A DNA stretch of 64,000 nt from Deinococcus sp. AB2017081 (GCF_034440735.1 NZ_CP140098.1:2349501-2413500); one strand, 5' to 3'; shown: positions 1-13,583, counted from the stretch's first letter. The notes: generated from the letters alone by a model not told the origin. Translations and numbers: made by a program.

Positions 1-1
1 C

Positions 2-466
2 CTGGACAGCCGTTTCACCGGCCTCGACCGCGACCACGCCGGCGCGGAACCCTCCGACGACGCGAGCATGACCGCCATCCTCGGCCCGTATGCCGCCGCG
101 ATGAACCACCTCGTGCGGGTGGAGCTGCGCTTCGAGTCCGACCTGCCGTACGAGATCCTGACCGGGCGCGTCCGGCCGTGGAGTTACCGGGAGTTCGAGA
201 ACCGGCACGTGCGCGTCTCGGACACGCTGCGCGAGGCGCTGCACCACAACCGGCACCTGAAGGTGCTCGTCGCGTCCGGGTACTACGACTTCGCCACGCC
301 GTACCACGCGACGCGCCACACCCTCGACCACCTCGCGCTGAACCCGGAGCTGTGCGGCAACGTCCGCGAGACCTTCTACGAGGCGGGGCACATGATGTAC
401 GTGCACGGGCCCAGCCTGGAGGCCCTGGCCCGCGACCTGCGCGACTTCGTGACGTGGGCACAGTGA
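2..466 (+). CDS. Serine carboxypeptidase (peptidase S10 family), C-terminal part
   Basis: The reading frame is open from the left edge, so the N-terminus lies outside the window. The visible ~154 residues contain the last two members of an S10 catalytic triad in the right order: Asp in SGYYDFATP and His in YEAGHMMY. The serine would be upstream. S10 enzymes remove C-terminal residues from peptides and are usually exported. The family call is based on these motifs and the surrounding C-terminal pattern. Substrate is unknown. Confidence 0.85.
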   Translation: MDSRFTGLDRDHAGAEPSDDASMTAILGPYAAAMNHLVRVELRFESDLPYEILTGRVRPWSYREFENRHVRVSDTLREALHHNRHLKVLVASGYYDFATPYHATRHTLDHLALNPELCGNVRETFYEAGHMMYVHGPSLEALARDLRDFVTWAQ

Positions 467-495
467 AGTGGGCCCATTAACGTGGGCGCACTGAG

Positions 496-900
496 ATGGG
501 AGCTGGGCTGACCGTGGAGCCGCTGCGTGCCCTCGTCCAGACCCTCACCGAGTCGGTCTCCACCCTCGCGGAACTCGCGGCGGCGCTGATCATCGCCGTG
601 GCCGTCGCGGAGGCGATCGTCCGCTCGGTGCACACGGTGTTCCTGCACAGCGGCGGCTCGGACGACGCGAAACAGACGCTGCGGCTGCGCCTGGGGCGCT
701 GGCTGGCGGTGTCGCTGGAATTCCTGCTCGCCGCCGATATCCTGCGCACGGCGGTCGCACCGTCGTGGCAGGACATCGGGCAGCTCGGCGCGATCGCCCT
801 GATCCGCACCGCCCTGAACTACTTCCTGCAACGCGAGATCGAGGCGCAGGCACAGTCCCGGCGGGGCGGGGCGACCGGGGAGGGCCCGGCCCCGTCCTGA
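496..900 (+). CDS. DUF1622 family membrane protein
   Basis: A 134-residue protein with hydrophobic helices at about residues 25-45, 75-90 and 95-115, separated by a basic loop (RLRLGRWLAVSLEF). The pattern LEFLLAADILRT followed by LGAIALIRTALNYFLQREI matches DUF1622 integral membrane proteins, which have no known function. It starts 29 bp after the carboxypeptidase stop on the same strand, so the two may be co-transcribed. It converges with recQ, whose stop is 3 bp away. Confidence 0.75.
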   Translation: MGAGLTVEPLRALVQTLTESVSTLAELAAALIIAVAVAEAIVRSVHTVFLHSGGSDDAKQTLRLRLGRWLAVSLEFLLAADILRTAVAPSWQDIGQLGAIALIRTALNYFLQREIEAQAQSRRGGATGEGPAPS

Positions 901-903
901 ATC

Positions 904-3105
904 TCAGCCGTCGATCGCGGTGTTGATCGCGTCCACGATGCGCTCGCCGTACGCCTCGATGCGCTTGGGCCCCAGCCCCGGCAGGCCCACGAGTTCGGCC
1001 AGCGTGCGCGGCTGCCGCGCGGCCAGCGTGTCGAGCGCGGCGTTCGGGAAGATCACGAAGGCGCTGTGCCCGGTCTCGCGGGCGAGTTCGCGGCGCAGTT
1101 CGCGCAGGGCGTCCGCGACCTCCGGGTTCGGCTCGCTGCGCACCACGTCGTCGAGGAGGGGGGCCGGGGCGGGCGCGGGCCGGGGTTTGAGGAGGCCCAG
1201 CACGGCCCCGTTCGACCGCGCGCCGAGTTCCGCGGGCGTGGGCTCGCGCGCGGGGCGGCTCGCGGCGCTCGCCGAGTGGTCGCGCACGATGCCCAGCACC
1301 TCGTCCCCGAAGTCCGCGAGCTTGCGCTGCCCCACGCCGCTGACGGTGCCCAGCGTGGCGTGGCTGCCGGGCCGCAGCTCGCAGATGACCTTCAGGGTCG
1401 CGTCGGTGAAGATCACGTAGGGCGGCACGGCCAGCTCGCGCGCCTTCCCAAGCCGCCACGCGCGCAGGGCCTCGAACAGCGGCTGGTCGGCGGCGTCCAC
1501 CGGCGCGCGGCCCGCGCCGCTCCCCCGGCTGCGCTCGCGTTCGCGCTTGCTCACGCGCGGGATCAGGCTGTCCTCGCGCAGGGCCAGGGTCGTCTCGCCC
1601 TTCAGCAGGGCGCGGGCCTTGCCGGTCGCCATGAGGCCGTGGTGCTCGCCCGCCGCGAGGTACCCGAGGCTCACGAGCTGCCGCAGCACGCCGCGCCACG
1701 TCTTCTCGTCGTGCGCCGCGCCCACCCCGAAGGTCGGCAGGGCGTTGTGGTGCATGGCCACGACCTTCTCCGTCTCGCGGCCGAGCAGGATGTCCGTCAG
1801 GTGCGCCGCGCCGAAGCGGTTGCCGCTGCGGATCGCGGCCGACAGCGCCATCTGCGCCTCGCGCGTCATGTCCCGCACCCGTGGGGGGTTCACGCACACG
1901 TCGCAGTTCCCGCACGGGCCCGCGTAGTCCTCGCCGAAGTACGCGAGCAGGAGCTGGCGGCGGCACGTGGCGGCCTCGCAGTACGTGAGCAGCGCGTCGA
2001 GCTTGCCGGCCTCCACGCGCTTGACCTCCTCCGGCGCGTCGCTGGACGCGAGCATGCGGCGCACGTTCACCACGTCCGCGAGACCGTACACCATCCACGC
2101 GGTGCTCGGCAGGCCGTCGCGGCCGGCGCGGCCCGTCTCCTGGTAGTAGCCCTCCATGCTCTTGGGCAGGTCGAGGTGCGCCACGAAGCGCACGTTCGGC
2201 TTGTCGATACCCATCCCGAACGCCACGGTGGCGCACACGATCAGGCCCTCCTCGTTCAGGAAGCGCTCCTGCGCGGTGCTGCGCTCCCGCTGCGACAGGC
2301 CCGCGTGGTACGGCACGGCGTCCACGCCCTGCGCGACGAGCCACTGCGCGGTCTCCTCGACCGACCTGCGCGACAGGCAGTACACGATCCCGGCATCGCC
2401 CGCGTGCTCCGCGCGGATGAAGTCCAGCAGCTGCGTCTTGGGGCCCTCCTTGTTCGCCACGCGGTACTGGATGTTCGGCCGGTCGAAACTGGACACGAAC
2501 TGCCGCGCGCCGCCGAGCTCCAACACGTTCAGGATGTCCGCGCGCGTGCGGTCGTCTGCCGTCGCGGTCAGCGCCACGCGCGGAATGGCCGGGAAGCGCT
2601 CGGGCAGCACGCGCAGCCCCTGGTACTCGGGCCGGAAGTCGTGCCCCCACTGCGACACGCAGTGCGCCTCGTCGATTGCAAAGAGGCCCACGTCCACGCG
2701 CTCCAGCAGTTCCAGCGTGCGCGGGAGCAGCAGCCGCTCCGGGGCCACGTACAGCAGGTCGAGCTCACCCGCCGCGAGCGCGGCCTCCACGTCGCGCACC
2801 TCCGGCAGGCTCAGGCTGGAGTTCAGGAACGCCGCGCGTACCCCCAGCTGCCGCAGGGTGTCCACCTGATCCTTCATCAGCGCGATCAGGGGCGAGACCA
2901 CCACGCCCACGCCGGGGCGCAGCAGGCTGGGCAGCTGGTAGCACAGGCTCTTGCCGCCCCCCGTGGGCATCAGCACGAGCGCGTTCCCGCCGTCCGTGAC
3001 CGTGCGGACGATGTCGCCCTGCACGCCCCGGAACGCGTCGTACCCCCAGATCTGCTTGAGCAGGGCATGGGCGCGGGGCATCGGGTCGGCGTGGGCGGTC
3101 GTCAT
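904..3105 (-). CDS. recQ: ATP-dependent DNA helicase RecQ
   Basis: A 733-residue superfamily 2 helicase that unwinds DNA 3'-5' in recombination and replication repair. Walker A (PTGGGKS) is near residues 47-53 and the DEAH box (IDEAHCVSQWGHDFRP) near 144-159. A RecQ-C zinc site with four Cys (YCEAATCRR, then CGNCDVC) follows the helicase core. Two HRDC domains lie near residues 530-610 and 660-733, each ending in a helix-hairpin-helix-like GVGQRKL or GLGPKRI. Multiple HRDC domains are a Deinococcus trait: D. radiodurans RecQ has three, so this copy seems to have one fewer. The start MTTAHADPMPRAH fits the family's usual N-terminus. Confidence 0.96.
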   Translation of the reverse strand: MTTAHADPMPRAHALLKQIWGYDAFRGVQGDIVRTVTDGGNALVLMPTGGGKSLCYQLPSLLRPGVGVVVSPLIALMKDQVDTLRQLGVRAAFLNSSLSLPEVRDVEAALAAGELDLLYVAPERLLLPRTLELLERVDVGLFAIDEAHCVSQWGHDFRPEYQGLRVLPERFPAIPRVALTATADDRTRADILNVLELGGARQFVSSFDRPNIQYRVANKEGPKTQLLDFIRAEHAGDAGIVYCLSRRSVEETAQWLVAQGVDAVPYHAGLSQRERSTAQERFLNEEGLIVCATVAFGMGIDKPNVRFVAHLDLPKSMEGYYQETGRAGRDGLPSTAWMVYGLADVVNVRRMLASSDAPEEVKRVEAGKLDALLTYCEAATCRRQLLLAYFGEDYAGPCGNCDVCVNPPRVRDMTREAQMALSAAIRSGNRFGAAHLTDILLGRETEKVVAMHHNALPTFGVGAAHDEKTWRGVLRQLVSLGYLAAGEHHGLMATGKARALLKGETTLALREDSLIPRVSKRERERSRGSGAGRAPVDAADQPLFEALRAWRLGKARELAVPPYVIFTDATLKVICELRPGSHATLGTVSGVGQRKLADFGDEVLGIVRDHSASAASRPAREPTPAELGARSNGAVLGLLKPRPAPAPAPLLDDVVRSEPNPEVADALRELRRELARETGHSAFVIFPNAALDTLAARQPRTLAELVGLPGLGPKRIEAYGERIVDAINTAIDG

Positions 3106-3295
3106 CGGAAACAGGATACCCCGGCCGCCGGAGTGATTCTGTGCAGGGCGTAACCCGCGGCAGGGCCGTCCTCGGAGTGGTCGAACTGGACGAAGCTCAA
3201 CGGGAGTGTATGCACTAACAAAAGGACATCGGAAGGCGGTCGGGAGGGGTCACTGACCATCAACCCCCCTCCTCTCGCCGCGGGCATCGCCCGGC

Positions 3296-4216
3296 TCACA
3301 CGTCCAGTTCGCGGGCCTTCTTCCCAAATTTCTCGCGCAGGAACCGCTGGTGGGTCAGGAGTTCCTGCCCGCCCGCGTGCAGCGTGGCGTCGAGGATGTC
3401 CTGCACGGCGTTCAGGAGCAGGTCGAGCTGTTCGCGCAGCAGGTCGCGGCCGGTCTTGCCGTCCTCGATGGGCGTGACGTCCGCGCGGGTGCGGGGGAGG
3501 TTCAGGTACGCGCGGACGGAGGCGGGCGCGTACTCGTCGCGGATGGTGCGGGCCACGTACGCGCCCTCGCTGCCCTCCTGCCCCAGCGCGCGCAGGTGCG
3601 TGAGGGCCTCGGCGGTGCGCAGGTCGAGCGCGGCGAGCTGCGCGCGGATGTCGCCGGGCAGCCGCTCGTCGAGGTGCAGGGCCGTGAAGGCGTCCGGAAC
3701 TGCGGTGCGCGTGGCAGCGGTGACGGTGCTGGTGGACGTGACCGGCACCGCTTCTCGGTTCTCCGTGCCGATGACGGGCAGGCCGCCCGCGTGTTCCGGC
3801 AATGCGGCCGGTTGAGGCAGTCGCTCATCCAGGTCGACCTGCCGTCCGGTGAGCCCGGCGGTGGTCGCCCAGATCACGGCCATGACCGTCAGGGGGAACA
3901 TGAGCCACGTCGCGCCGAGTGCCATGAACGCCGCGGCGGCCACGAGGCCCGCGAGGAGTGCGGGGACGTGCCCGCTCCAGCGCCGGAAGGCCCGCTGCCC
4001 GAAGAAGCCCAATAGCATCCCCGCCGCCGGGTGCGCGACCCAGGCGGCCCCGAGCACGCCGATCACGACGATGATGCCCGCCGCCCACAGCACGTCGCCC
4101 GGCACCCGGCCCCGCCGGGAGTACAGGATGCCCGCCCAGTGGATCAGGGCGAAGGCGGCGGCCGGGTGCACGATCCACGACAGGGCCGGCGGCAGGAGGT
4201 GCAGCTCGGGAATCAC
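3296..4216 (-). CDS. Hypothetical membrane protein with C-terminal helical domain
   Basis: A 306-residue protein starting at GTG. Its first ~140 residues hold about five hydrophobic helices. After a linker rich in Thr and Val, the last ~130 residues are charged and helical (LDERLPGDIRAQLAALDLR, then LREQLDLLLNAVQDIL). The arrangement of membrane N-terminus and cytoplasmic helical C-terminus is loosely like XpaC-family proteins, but I would not name it. The 190 bp separating it from recQ hold no convincing gene. Confidence 0.7.
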   Translation of the reverse strand: MIPELHLLPPALSWIVHPAAAFALIHWAGILYSRRGRVPGDVLWAAGIIVVIGVLGAAWVAHPAAGMLLGFFGQRAFRRWSGHVPALLAGLVAAAAFMALGATWLMFPLTVMAVIWATTAGLTGRQVDLDERLPQPAALPEHAGGLPVIGTENREAVPVTSTSTVTAATRTAVPDAFTALHLDERLPGDIRAQLAALDLRTAEALTHLRALGQEGSEGAYVARTIRDEYAPASVRAYLNLPRTRADVTPIEDGKTGRDLLREQLDLLLNAVQDILDATLHAGGQELLTHQRFLREKFGKKARELDV

Positions 4217-4261
4217 GGCCGCGGGTGGCGCAGGTGGAGGCTGGGGCGCGTCATGGTTCCA

Positions 4262-4822
4262 CTACGGTGCCACGTCCAGGCGCGTTCCGCTCCCGGCAGT
4301 GCTTCCGGGTTCCAGCAGGAGCTGGACGAAAATCAGGTCGAGCCACCGCCCGAACTTGTGCCCGACCTGCCGGAAGTGCGCGACCGGCTCGAAGCCCAGC
4401 CGCGTGTGGAACGCAAGGCTGCCGGTGTTGTCGGCATCCAGCCCGCCGATCATGCTGTGCAGGCCCCGGGCGCGGGCCTCTGCGATTAGAGCGTCCACGA
4501 GGGCACGTCCGAGGCCCTGGCCGCGGCAGTCGTCGCGGACGTAGACGGAGTGCTCCACCGTGTAGCGGTAGCCGGGCTTCTCGCGGAACGGCCCGAACGT
4601 CGCCCAGCCCGTGACTCCTCCCCCACCCACCGTGACGAGCACCGGCCACCCGCCGTCCACCTTGTGGTCGAACCACGCGAGCCGGGAGTCCAGGCTCACG
4701 GGCTCCAGGTCGTATGACGCGGTCGTGTGGATCACCGCGTGGTTGTAGATGTCGAGGATCGCGGGCACGTCCGCGCGCGTGGCCAGGCGGACGGTGACGG
4801 GAACGGGGGGCGGCGCGTCCAT
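4262..4822 (-). CDS. GNAT N-acetyltransferase, phosphinothricin acetyltransferase-like
   Basis: 186 residues. It starts with VRLATRADVPAILDIYNHAV, the typical opening of the PAT/MnaT branch of GNAT enzymes. The acetyl-CoA binding motif is CRGQGLGRALVDALI near residue 110, followed by GLDADNTGSLAFHTRLGFE and a C-terminal GRWLDLIFVQ. Enzymes of this branch acetylate the amino group of phosphinothricin, methionine sulfoximine or related amino acids. The exact substrate cannot be read from sequence. It is on the same strand as the membrane protein downstream, 45 bp apart. Confidence 0.88.
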   Translation of the reverse strand: MDAPPPVPVTVRLATRADVPAILDIYNHAVIHTTASYDLEPVSLDSRLAWFDHKVDGGWPVLVTVGGGGVTGWATFGPFREKPGYRYTVEHSVYVRDDCRGQGLGRALVDALIAEARARGLHSMIGGLDADNTGSLAFHTRLGFEPVAHFRQVGHKFGRWLDLIFVQLLLEPGSTAGSGTRLDVAP

Positions 4823-5047
4823 GCCCTACCGTAGGACGCACGGAACCGTGCTGCAAGGCCGAGCAGGAATGCCAGCCGGAATCGACACGCTGCTCGCAGC
4901 ACTGGCGGAGTCCACGTGAAGGGCGCCGTGGCATCGACGAAGGACATGCTCGGGCCGATGCTTCTGGACTCAAGACTGAACCATCATCCAACGTACATAT
5001 CCAGTTCTAGATCATCTTCGGCACCGTGTGCCGAGCCCGGTTCCGCG

Positions 5048-5310
5048 TTGTCCTCGCCCGATCCAGCAACGCCGCTGGCTGCCCTGTACCGCCGGGCCTC
5101 CCGCACCACCGTCCGGCAGCACCACGGCGCTGTGATCAGCTTCGCCACCGCCCTCATGCCCTGGCCGGACGTGCCACTGCTGGACGTCCGCCCGCCGCAG
5201 CGCAGCTCGGGCGTCCCGTCCCGGCTGGTCGCAGGGGTCGCGGCGGAACTGGGCGACCTGTCCATGATCGCGGCCAGCGAACCCGGGGCGGTCTGGTGCG
5301 GTAGAGCACG
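5048..5310 (+). pseudogene. Decayed coding fragment of unknown origin
   Basis: Within the 578-bp gap between the acetyltransferase and typA, one frame shows the strong third-position GC bias of real genes for about 85 codons (LAALYRRASRTTVRQHHG, then SRLVAGVAAELGDLSMIA). Sequence before and after it lacks that bias. No ribosome binding site precedes the TTG at 5048, and the frame runs on antisense into typA. A one-base shift near 5305 would give a stop at CGG-TAG. I read it as a broken remnant and do not recognise the family. Confidence 0.3.
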
Positions 5311-5353
5311 ACGCCACGCTGCGCCGCCCGCTGACTCCTTCCGACCTGAACAC

Positions 5354-5386
5354 ACACCGGCCGGAAGCACACGCTCCCGGCCGGTC
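5354..5386 (-). terminator. Probable terminator of typA
   Basis: An inverted repeat of 8 bp (CCGGCCGG) around a 12-nt loop lies just past the typA stop codon. It lacks a clear T-run. Position and symmetry support a terminator role. Confidence 0.5.
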
Positions 5387-5400
5387 GATGTCCCTTGCGC

Positions 5401-7182
<1,782 letters not shown>

Positions 7183-7267
7183 AGTTCAGCTCCCTTGCAT
7201 GGAGCGGTCAGCTGTCAGCCCTGTTGCCTTAAGCCTTCTGCTCTGTTCCTCTGCTCTGTCAGGCACG

Positions 7268-7297
7268 AAAAAGCCCGCCGCACGACTGCGGGGCGGG
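7268..7297 (-). terminator. Rho-independent terminator of the AI-2E permease gene
   Basis: A GC-rich hairpin (GCCCGCCGCA / TGCGGGGCGGG with one bulge and a 4-nt loop), followed on the minus strand by TTTTT. It sits between the permease stop at 7333 and typA. Confidence 0.75.
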
Positions 7298-7332
7298 ACA
7301 CCCAAACATGAATTCTATCAGGTTCCGGCGGG

Positions 7333-8589
7333 TTACGGTTCGGGCGCCGCCCGGCCAGGAACACGGCCGTCGTCCTGCGGTTCCAGCACGGCCTCCAGAT
7401 CCAGTTCACCTCGCTCCATCTGCCGGGCCAGCGCAGCGTCCCGGGCCTCGGTCGCGGCCTTCTGCGCCTCGGCACGGGCCTCGTCCTCGCGGGTCAGCTG
7501 ATCCTCCACCACGCCGCTGATCAGGGCCATGGCCACGGCATCCGGGATGTCCGGGGCGTCGCACAGGTAGGAATGCTGGTACAGCGCCTTGATCACGATG
7601 AGGAAGGGCACCGTCAGGAACGCGCCCACCAGTCCGAACACGCCGCCGAACAGCACCACCCCGACCGTGACCGACAGCGGGTGCAGCTGTCCCGCCCCAC
7701 CGACCAGGAATGGCGCGAGCACGAAGCCCTCCAGCTGCTGGAAGACGAGCACGAACACCAGCACCAGCAGCGCCTTCTGCGGGTCTTCGGCCAGCGTGAA
7801 CAGCACCGGCGGCAGGGTGGCCACGATCGGCCCGATGGTGGGCACGAGTTCTCCCAGTGCGGCGAGAATCCCGAACACCAGCCAGTTCTCCACGCCCAGC
7901 ACGAGAAAGCCGCCGGCCGTGATGGTGCCGGTCACGGCCATGATCAGCAGGGTGGCCCGGCCCCACGCCCCCATGTGCCGGAGCACCTGTGCCAGCGCCC
8001 TCGCCGCCTTGAGGCGGTGTGTGGGCGGCACCGCCCCCAGCACGCCGTTCACCAGCGGCACGGGGTTCCCGAGCGCAAACACCACCATGACCAGCGTGAC
8101 CAGCGCGGTCGCCAGTCCCCCGGCGACCAGTCCGAGCACACTGGGCAGCATGGCGGTCATCTTCTTGGTCAGGGCACTGACCTGCTGGCTGAGCTGGCCG
8201 ACCGCCCCCTCGGGCACGACGCTGTCCACGTCGGGGTGCCGGTCGAGCCACGCATCGATGCTCTGCTCTATGACCCCCAGGTTCAGGGTCGCGCCGGAGT
8301 TCAGGCCGCTGAGCTGTCTTACCACCGGGGGAACGGCCACGTACGCGAGCCCCAGGACGGCCACCACGACCAGCAGCACGGTCAGTGTGCCGGCCGCCGC
8401 ACGCGGCATCCAGCGTTCCAGCGTGCGGGCCAGCGGATTGAGGGCCGTGGCCAGGATGATCGCCAGCGTGATCGCCAGCAGCGACGGCGCCACCTGACTG
8501 AAAAACAGCAGCAGGAGCAGCACGCCGATCACGGTCAGCGCGACCGGCTGCAGGTTGATGACGTGGATGGACACGGGCGGACGGCTCAC
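7333..8589 (-). CDS. AI-2E family transporter (PerM/YdiK-like permease)
   Basis: A 418-residue protein with about eight membrane helices, the standard size for this family, whose members export small molecules such as autoinducer-2 or act as ion antiporters. A typical family stretch is [20 protein letters not shown], followed by [11 protein letters not shown]. The frame extends far upstream of 8589, but that part is low-complexity and antisense to terC, so the GTG at 8589 ([15 protein letters not shown]) is chosen; a GTG at 8574 is also possible. The charged tail of ~60 residues is cytoplasmic. Confidence 0.85.
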   Translation of the reverse strand: MSRPPVSIHVINLQPVALTVIGVLLLLLFFSQVAPSLLAITLAIILATALNPLARTLERWMPRAAAGTLTVLLVVVAVLGLAYVAVPPVVRQLSGLNSGATLNLGVIEQSIDAWLDRHPDVDSVVPEGAVGQLSQQVSALTKKMTAMLPSVLGLVAGGLATALVTLVMVVFALGNPVPLVNGVLGAVPPTHRLKAARALAQVLRHMGAWGRATLLIMAVTGTITAGGFLVLGVENWLVFGILAALGELVPTIGPIVATLPPVLFTLAEDPQKALLVLVFVLVFQQLEGFVLAPFLVGGAGQLHPLSVTVGVVLFGGVFGLVGAFLTVPFLIVIKALYQHSYLCDAPDIPDAVAMALISGVVEDQLTREDEARAEAQKAATEARDAALARQMERGELDLEAVLEPQDDGRVPGRAAPEP

Positions 8590-8791
8590 CGGCCCACCGT
8601 CCCGGCCTCTGGAGGTCGGCGCCGGCACGCCTGCAGTGTCCGCGACAGAACTGTCATCAGGCTTCCAGTGTACGCACTCGGAACGGATGGCACCCTCCCC
8701 CACCGTGCGCCCCCCACGTGACCCTGGAACGTGAGCGACACCTTCAGCAACGACCCTGTCAGCGCCGGTGCCGGCGCAGTACCGTGACCGG

Positions 8792-9577
8792 ATGGCCGAG
8801 TTCCTGCACGTCCTGAGCACGCCGGCCGGATGGGTGGGCATCCTCAGCCTGACGCTGCTGGAGCTCGTCCTGGGCATCGACAACATCGTGTTCATCACGC
8901 TGCTCGCGTCGCGGCTGCCCAGATCGCAGCAGGCCCTGGCCCGCACGGTCGGCCTGGGGCTCGCGGTCGTCACCCGGATCGCGCTCCTGACCGGCATCGC
9001 GTGGCTGACGCGGCTGTCGCAGCCGCTGTTCAGCGTGTTCGGGCACGCCGTCAGCGTCCACGACCTCGTGCTGATCGCCGGCGGCCTGTTCCTGATGGTC
9101 AAGAGCGTGCGTGAGCTGTCGCGCATGGCGGCCGATCCGCTGGGCACCGGCACGGCACAGGTGGGGCAGGTGTCGCTGGCGTCGGTGATCCTCCAGATCC
9201 CGCTGATCGACATCGTGTTCAGTCTGGACTCGGTCGTGACGGCCATCGGCGTGAGCGGGGTCGTGCCCGTGATGGTCACGGCGGTGGTGATCGCGGTGGT
9301 CATCATGATCGTCGCCAGCGGCCCGATCAGCGCCTTTCTCGACACGCACCCACCGCTGAAGCTGCTGGCCGCCGCGTTCCTGCTGCTGGTGGGCTCGAAC
9401 CTCGTGGGCGATGCCTTCGGGGTGGGCGTACCCAGCGGCTACCTCTACTTCACGATGCTGTTCGCCGGGATCGTCATGCTGTTCACGGTGCGGGCGGCGC
9501 GGACGGTGCGCGCCCAGTACGTCGAGCAGGCCCGCGAGGACGTCAGGCGGGAACACGCGGCCCCTGGGGACCGCTGA
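8792..9577 (+). CDS. TerC family integral membrane protein
   Basis: 262 residues with seven predicted membrane helices. The two family signatures are ELVLGIDNIVFITLLASRLP (helix 1) and DIVFSLDSVVTAIGVSG (helix 5), each with the conserved acidic residues thought to bind metal. TerC proteins are linked to tellurite resistance and, in characterised cases, to manganese export that metallates exported enzymes. The ATG at 8792 is preferred over the in-frame GTG at 8768. It diverges from the AI-2E permease and converges with the next gene 5 bp away. Confidence 0.92.
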   Translation: MAEFLHVLSTPAGWVGILSLTLLELVLGIDNIVFITLLASRLPRSQQALARTVGLGLAVVTRIALLTGIAWLTRLSQPLFSVFGHAVSVHDLVLIAGGLFLMVKSVRELSRMAADPLGTGTAQVGQVSLASVILQIPLIDIVFSLDSVVTAIGVSGVVPVMVTAVVIAVVIMIVASGPISAFLDTHPPLKLLAAAFLLLVGSNLVGDAFGVGVPSGYLYFTMLFAGIVMLFTVRAARTVRAQYVEQAREDVRREHAAPGDR

Positions 9578-9581
9578 ACCG

Positions 9582-10559
9582 TCATGCCAGTGGCACCCAC
9601 CACCACCCACCGACGTCGTGGCGACCGGCCCGCAGCGCTGCCTGCCGCGCGCCCCGGTTGCGCCCGTGGATGGTACCGCTGAGCACCTGTCCGGTCGGTG
9701 GCACCTGACGGGCGAGCAGGGTACTCAGGGCCGCGCCCAGACCGTGCCCGCGCGCCGGTGGTGTGAGCAGCAGTTCCTGCACCACCTGCGCGTCCAGCCC
9801 GAGCTGGCTGTGCGCGAGCGTCCCGGCGTACCCGCTCCACTGCCCCTGCCACACGACATCGAACATGGTGCCGGCGTCGATGGCCTCCTGAAGGTCGTCG
9901 ACGCTGATGACGCCGGCCTGCCCGCGGTGCGCCGGGTGGTCGACATCCACGGCGGCGTAGGCTGCGACGGCCTGGGAGTGGTGGGAGCTGTCCCGCGTCG
10001 GGGTGAGGCGCAGATCGTCAGGCGCTGGCCGATCCCGCAGGTCGGCCAGCGGCGCGGCCAGCACACGCAGGTCGGGCCCGAGGTGAGCGAAGGTGTCCAG
10101 CGCTGCACATGACCAGAAGCGCAGCCGGGGAGGGCCAAACGCTGCGTACGATCTGGCCGCCGTGACCAGGGCCGGCAGGTCGGCGGGCGTGACCGGGCGG
10201 GAGGTCACGCTCACGTCCACAAAGGGCCGCGAGACGTCGCCGCCTGTGAACCGGATGCTGAGCATGGCCTGCAGGTCTGGCGTGACGGCGTGCCACGTGT
10301 TCAGATAGGCCTCCACGGGCGGCCCGGCCTGGAGGGTCGCGGCGCGCTGCTGGGCGATGTCACGGTCCGTGGCGAGGTCGAGGTCGATCGTGTGCTCCCC
10401 GGCCAGCCGGCTCAGGCGGTCGGGACGACTGCTCCACTCCAGGGTGCGGGGGTGCTGCGCGGCGAGGCTGTACCGGGCCAGGTCATGGACAGTGGGCAGG
10501 TCGGGCTGGATCACTGCTCCGATCGTACCGGGGCCCCAAGCCATCGGCGTCGGCCACAT
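9582..10559 (-). CDS. GNAT-type acetyltransferase, two-domain
   Basis: 325 residues. The C-terminal half carries a GNAT motif A ([20 protein letters not shown] near residue 265) and motif B ([19 protein letters not shown]). The N-terminal half ([20 protein letters not shown]) resembles a degenerate second GNAT fold. Similar proteins are common in Deinococcus, with unknown substrates. It diverges from the mutase gene, leaving a 75-bp shared promoter region. Confidence 0.75.
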   Translation of the reverse strand: MWPTPMAWGPGTIGAVIQPDLPTVHDLARYSLAAQHPRTLEWSSRPDRLSRLAGEHTIDLDLATDRDIAQQRAATLQAGPPVEAYLNTWHAVTPDLQAMLSIRFTGGDVSRPFVDVSVTSRPVTPADLPALVTAARSYAAFGPPRLRFWSCAALDTFAHLGPDLRVLAAPLADLRDRPAPDDLRLTPTRDSSHHSQAVAAYAAVDVDHPAHRGQAGVISVDDLQEAIDAGTMFDVVWQGQWSGYAGTLAHSQLGLDAQVVQELLLTPPARGHGLGAALSTLLARQVPPTGQVLSGTIHGRNRGARQAALRAGRHDVGGWWWVPLA

Positions 10560-10634
10560 GGCGCATCCTGCTATCCTGGGTCATACCTAACGAGCGTTTG
10601 GTTCCGCCTCTCCCCTGGTCTCGGAGGTCACCGC

Positions 10635-12281
<1,647 letters not shown>

Positions 12282-12291
12282 GCACCGAGGT

Positions 12292-12332
12292 GAACGGCAG
12301 ACGCCCCGGGGATGCCGGGGCGTCTGCCGTTC
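12292..12332. terminator. Bidirectional terminator between the mutase gene and glgC
   Basis: A perfect 18-bp inverted repeat (GAACGGCAGACGCCCCGG and its complement) with a 5-nt loop lies between two converging genes. The outer bases AGGCACCG/CGGTGCCT pair too. It can serve both transcripts. Confidence 0.85.
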
Positions 12333-12341
12333 GAGCGGTGC

Positions 12342-13583
12342 CTAGAAGGTGTAGCTCTTGGGCACCACCACGACGCCCTTGTCGGTGACCGTGAAGCCCC
12401 GGGCCCGGTCGTGCTCGACATCCAGGCCGATCTTGGTGCCGGGCGGCAGCTGGACGTTCTTGTCGATGATCGCGTTGCGGACGTGTGAATTGCGGCCGAC
12501 CTCGACGTCGTCGAACAGGACGCTGCTCTCGACGAGCGAGTACGAGTGCGTCCGGACGGATCGTCCCAGCACCGAGTCGCGGACGGTACCGCCGCTCAGG
12601 ATGCAGCCCCCGGCCATGATCGAGTTGAAGGCCTGGCCCTTGCGGCCGTCGGTCTCGTGAACGAATTTAGCGGGCGGGCTGAACTCACTGCTGGTGCGCA
12701 GCACCCATTCGGGGTTGTACAGGTCGAACTCGGGATTCACGCTCACCAGATCCATGTTCGCCTCGTAATAGGCGTCCAGGGTGCCGACGTCGCGCCAGTA
12801 CGTGTTCGGGCCGACCTGACCGGGCACCGGGTTGCGGTGGTAGTCGTAGGCCTGCACGTTGTAGCCGTCGGCCAGGGCGCGTGGGATCACGTCACCGCCG
12901 AAGTCGAATCCCTCCTCGCCGCCGGCCATGTTGGTCTCCAGCAGTTCCTCCAGGGCCCGGCGCGAGAAGATGTAGTTGCCCATGCTGGTCAGGCTCATGC
13001 CGGGCTGGCCGGGGATCGCGGGCGGATCCTTGGGCTTTTCCAGGAAGTCCGTGACCTTCCAGCGGTCATCGACGTGCATGATGCCGAACTGGTGGGCCTG
13101 CGACTGCGGCATGGGGTACGCCGCGATGGTCAGGTCGGCGCGCGTGTCGATGTGGTGCTGCAGCATGTGCTCGACGTTCATCTTGTAGATGTGGTCGCCG
13201 CTGAAGATCGCCACGTAGTCCGAGTCGTGGTTGTCGATCAGGTGCAGGTTCTGGTACACGGCGTCGGCGGTGCCCCGGTACCACACCGGGCCGAGTTCCT
13301 CGAAGCGGTACATCTGGGCCGGCACCAGCGTGATGAAATAGTCGCTCAGGAACGTGCCGAAGCGCCATCCGCGCTGGATGTGCTCCGTCAGGCTCTGCGC
13401 CTTGTACTGCGTGAGGACGTAGATGCTGAACACACCCGAGTTGATGAAGTTGTTGATGGCAAAATCGATGATGCGGTACTTGCTGCCGAACGGCACGGCG
13501 GGCTTGCTGCGCTTCTGCGTGAGCGGCGCGAGACGTGAACCCTGCCCGCCCGCGAGAATCATGCCCAGGACACGTGGTTTCAT
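12342..13583 (-). CDS. glgC: Glucose-1-phosphate adenylyltransferase
   Basis: 413 residues. Makes ADP-glucose from glucose-1-phosphate and ATP, the committed step of bacterial glycogen synthesis. The N-terminal nucleotide-binding loop is [20 protein letters not shown] with the regulatory-site Lys/Pro pattern, followed by [28 protein letters not shown] is the sugar-phosphate region. The C-terminus is a left-handed beta-helix ([17 protein letters not shown]). No other glycogen gene is adjacent; miaA lies upstream on the same strand with a 128-bp gap. Confidence 0.96.
   Translation of the reverse strand: MKPRVLGMILAGGQGSRLAPLTQKRSKPAVPFGSKYRIIDFAINNFINSGVFSIYVLTQYKAQSLTEHIQRGWRFGTFLSDYFITLVPAQMYRFEELGPVWYRGTADAVYQNLHLIDNHDSDYVAIFSGDHIYKMNVEHMLQHHIDTRADLTIAAYPMPQSQAHQFGIMHVDDRWKVTDFLEKPKDPPAIPGQPGMSLTSMGNYIFSRRALEELLETNMAGGEEGFDFGGDVIPRALADGYNVQAYDYHRNPVPGQVGPNTYWRDVGTLDAYYEANMDLVSVNPEFDLYNPEWVLRTSSEFSPPAKFVHETDGRKGQAFNSIMAGGCILSGGTVRDSVLGRSVRTHSYSLVESSVLFDDVEVGRNSHVRNAIIDKNVQLPPGTKIGLDVEHDRARGFTVTDKGVVVVPKSYTF

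Noticed and set aside
590..2650. Long open frames overlapping recQ on either strand
   Set aside because: They are Arg/Ala/Pro-rich by-products of high GC with no domain; the RecQ frame explains the region.
3102..3299. A 65-residue gene between recQ and the membrane protein
   Set aside because: It overlaps the recQ start, has no ribosome binding site and reads as low-complexity; likely chance.
8590..9345. N-terminal extension of the AI-2E permease
   Set aside because: It is antisense to terC, which has clear family motifs, and carries no membrane or domain pattern.
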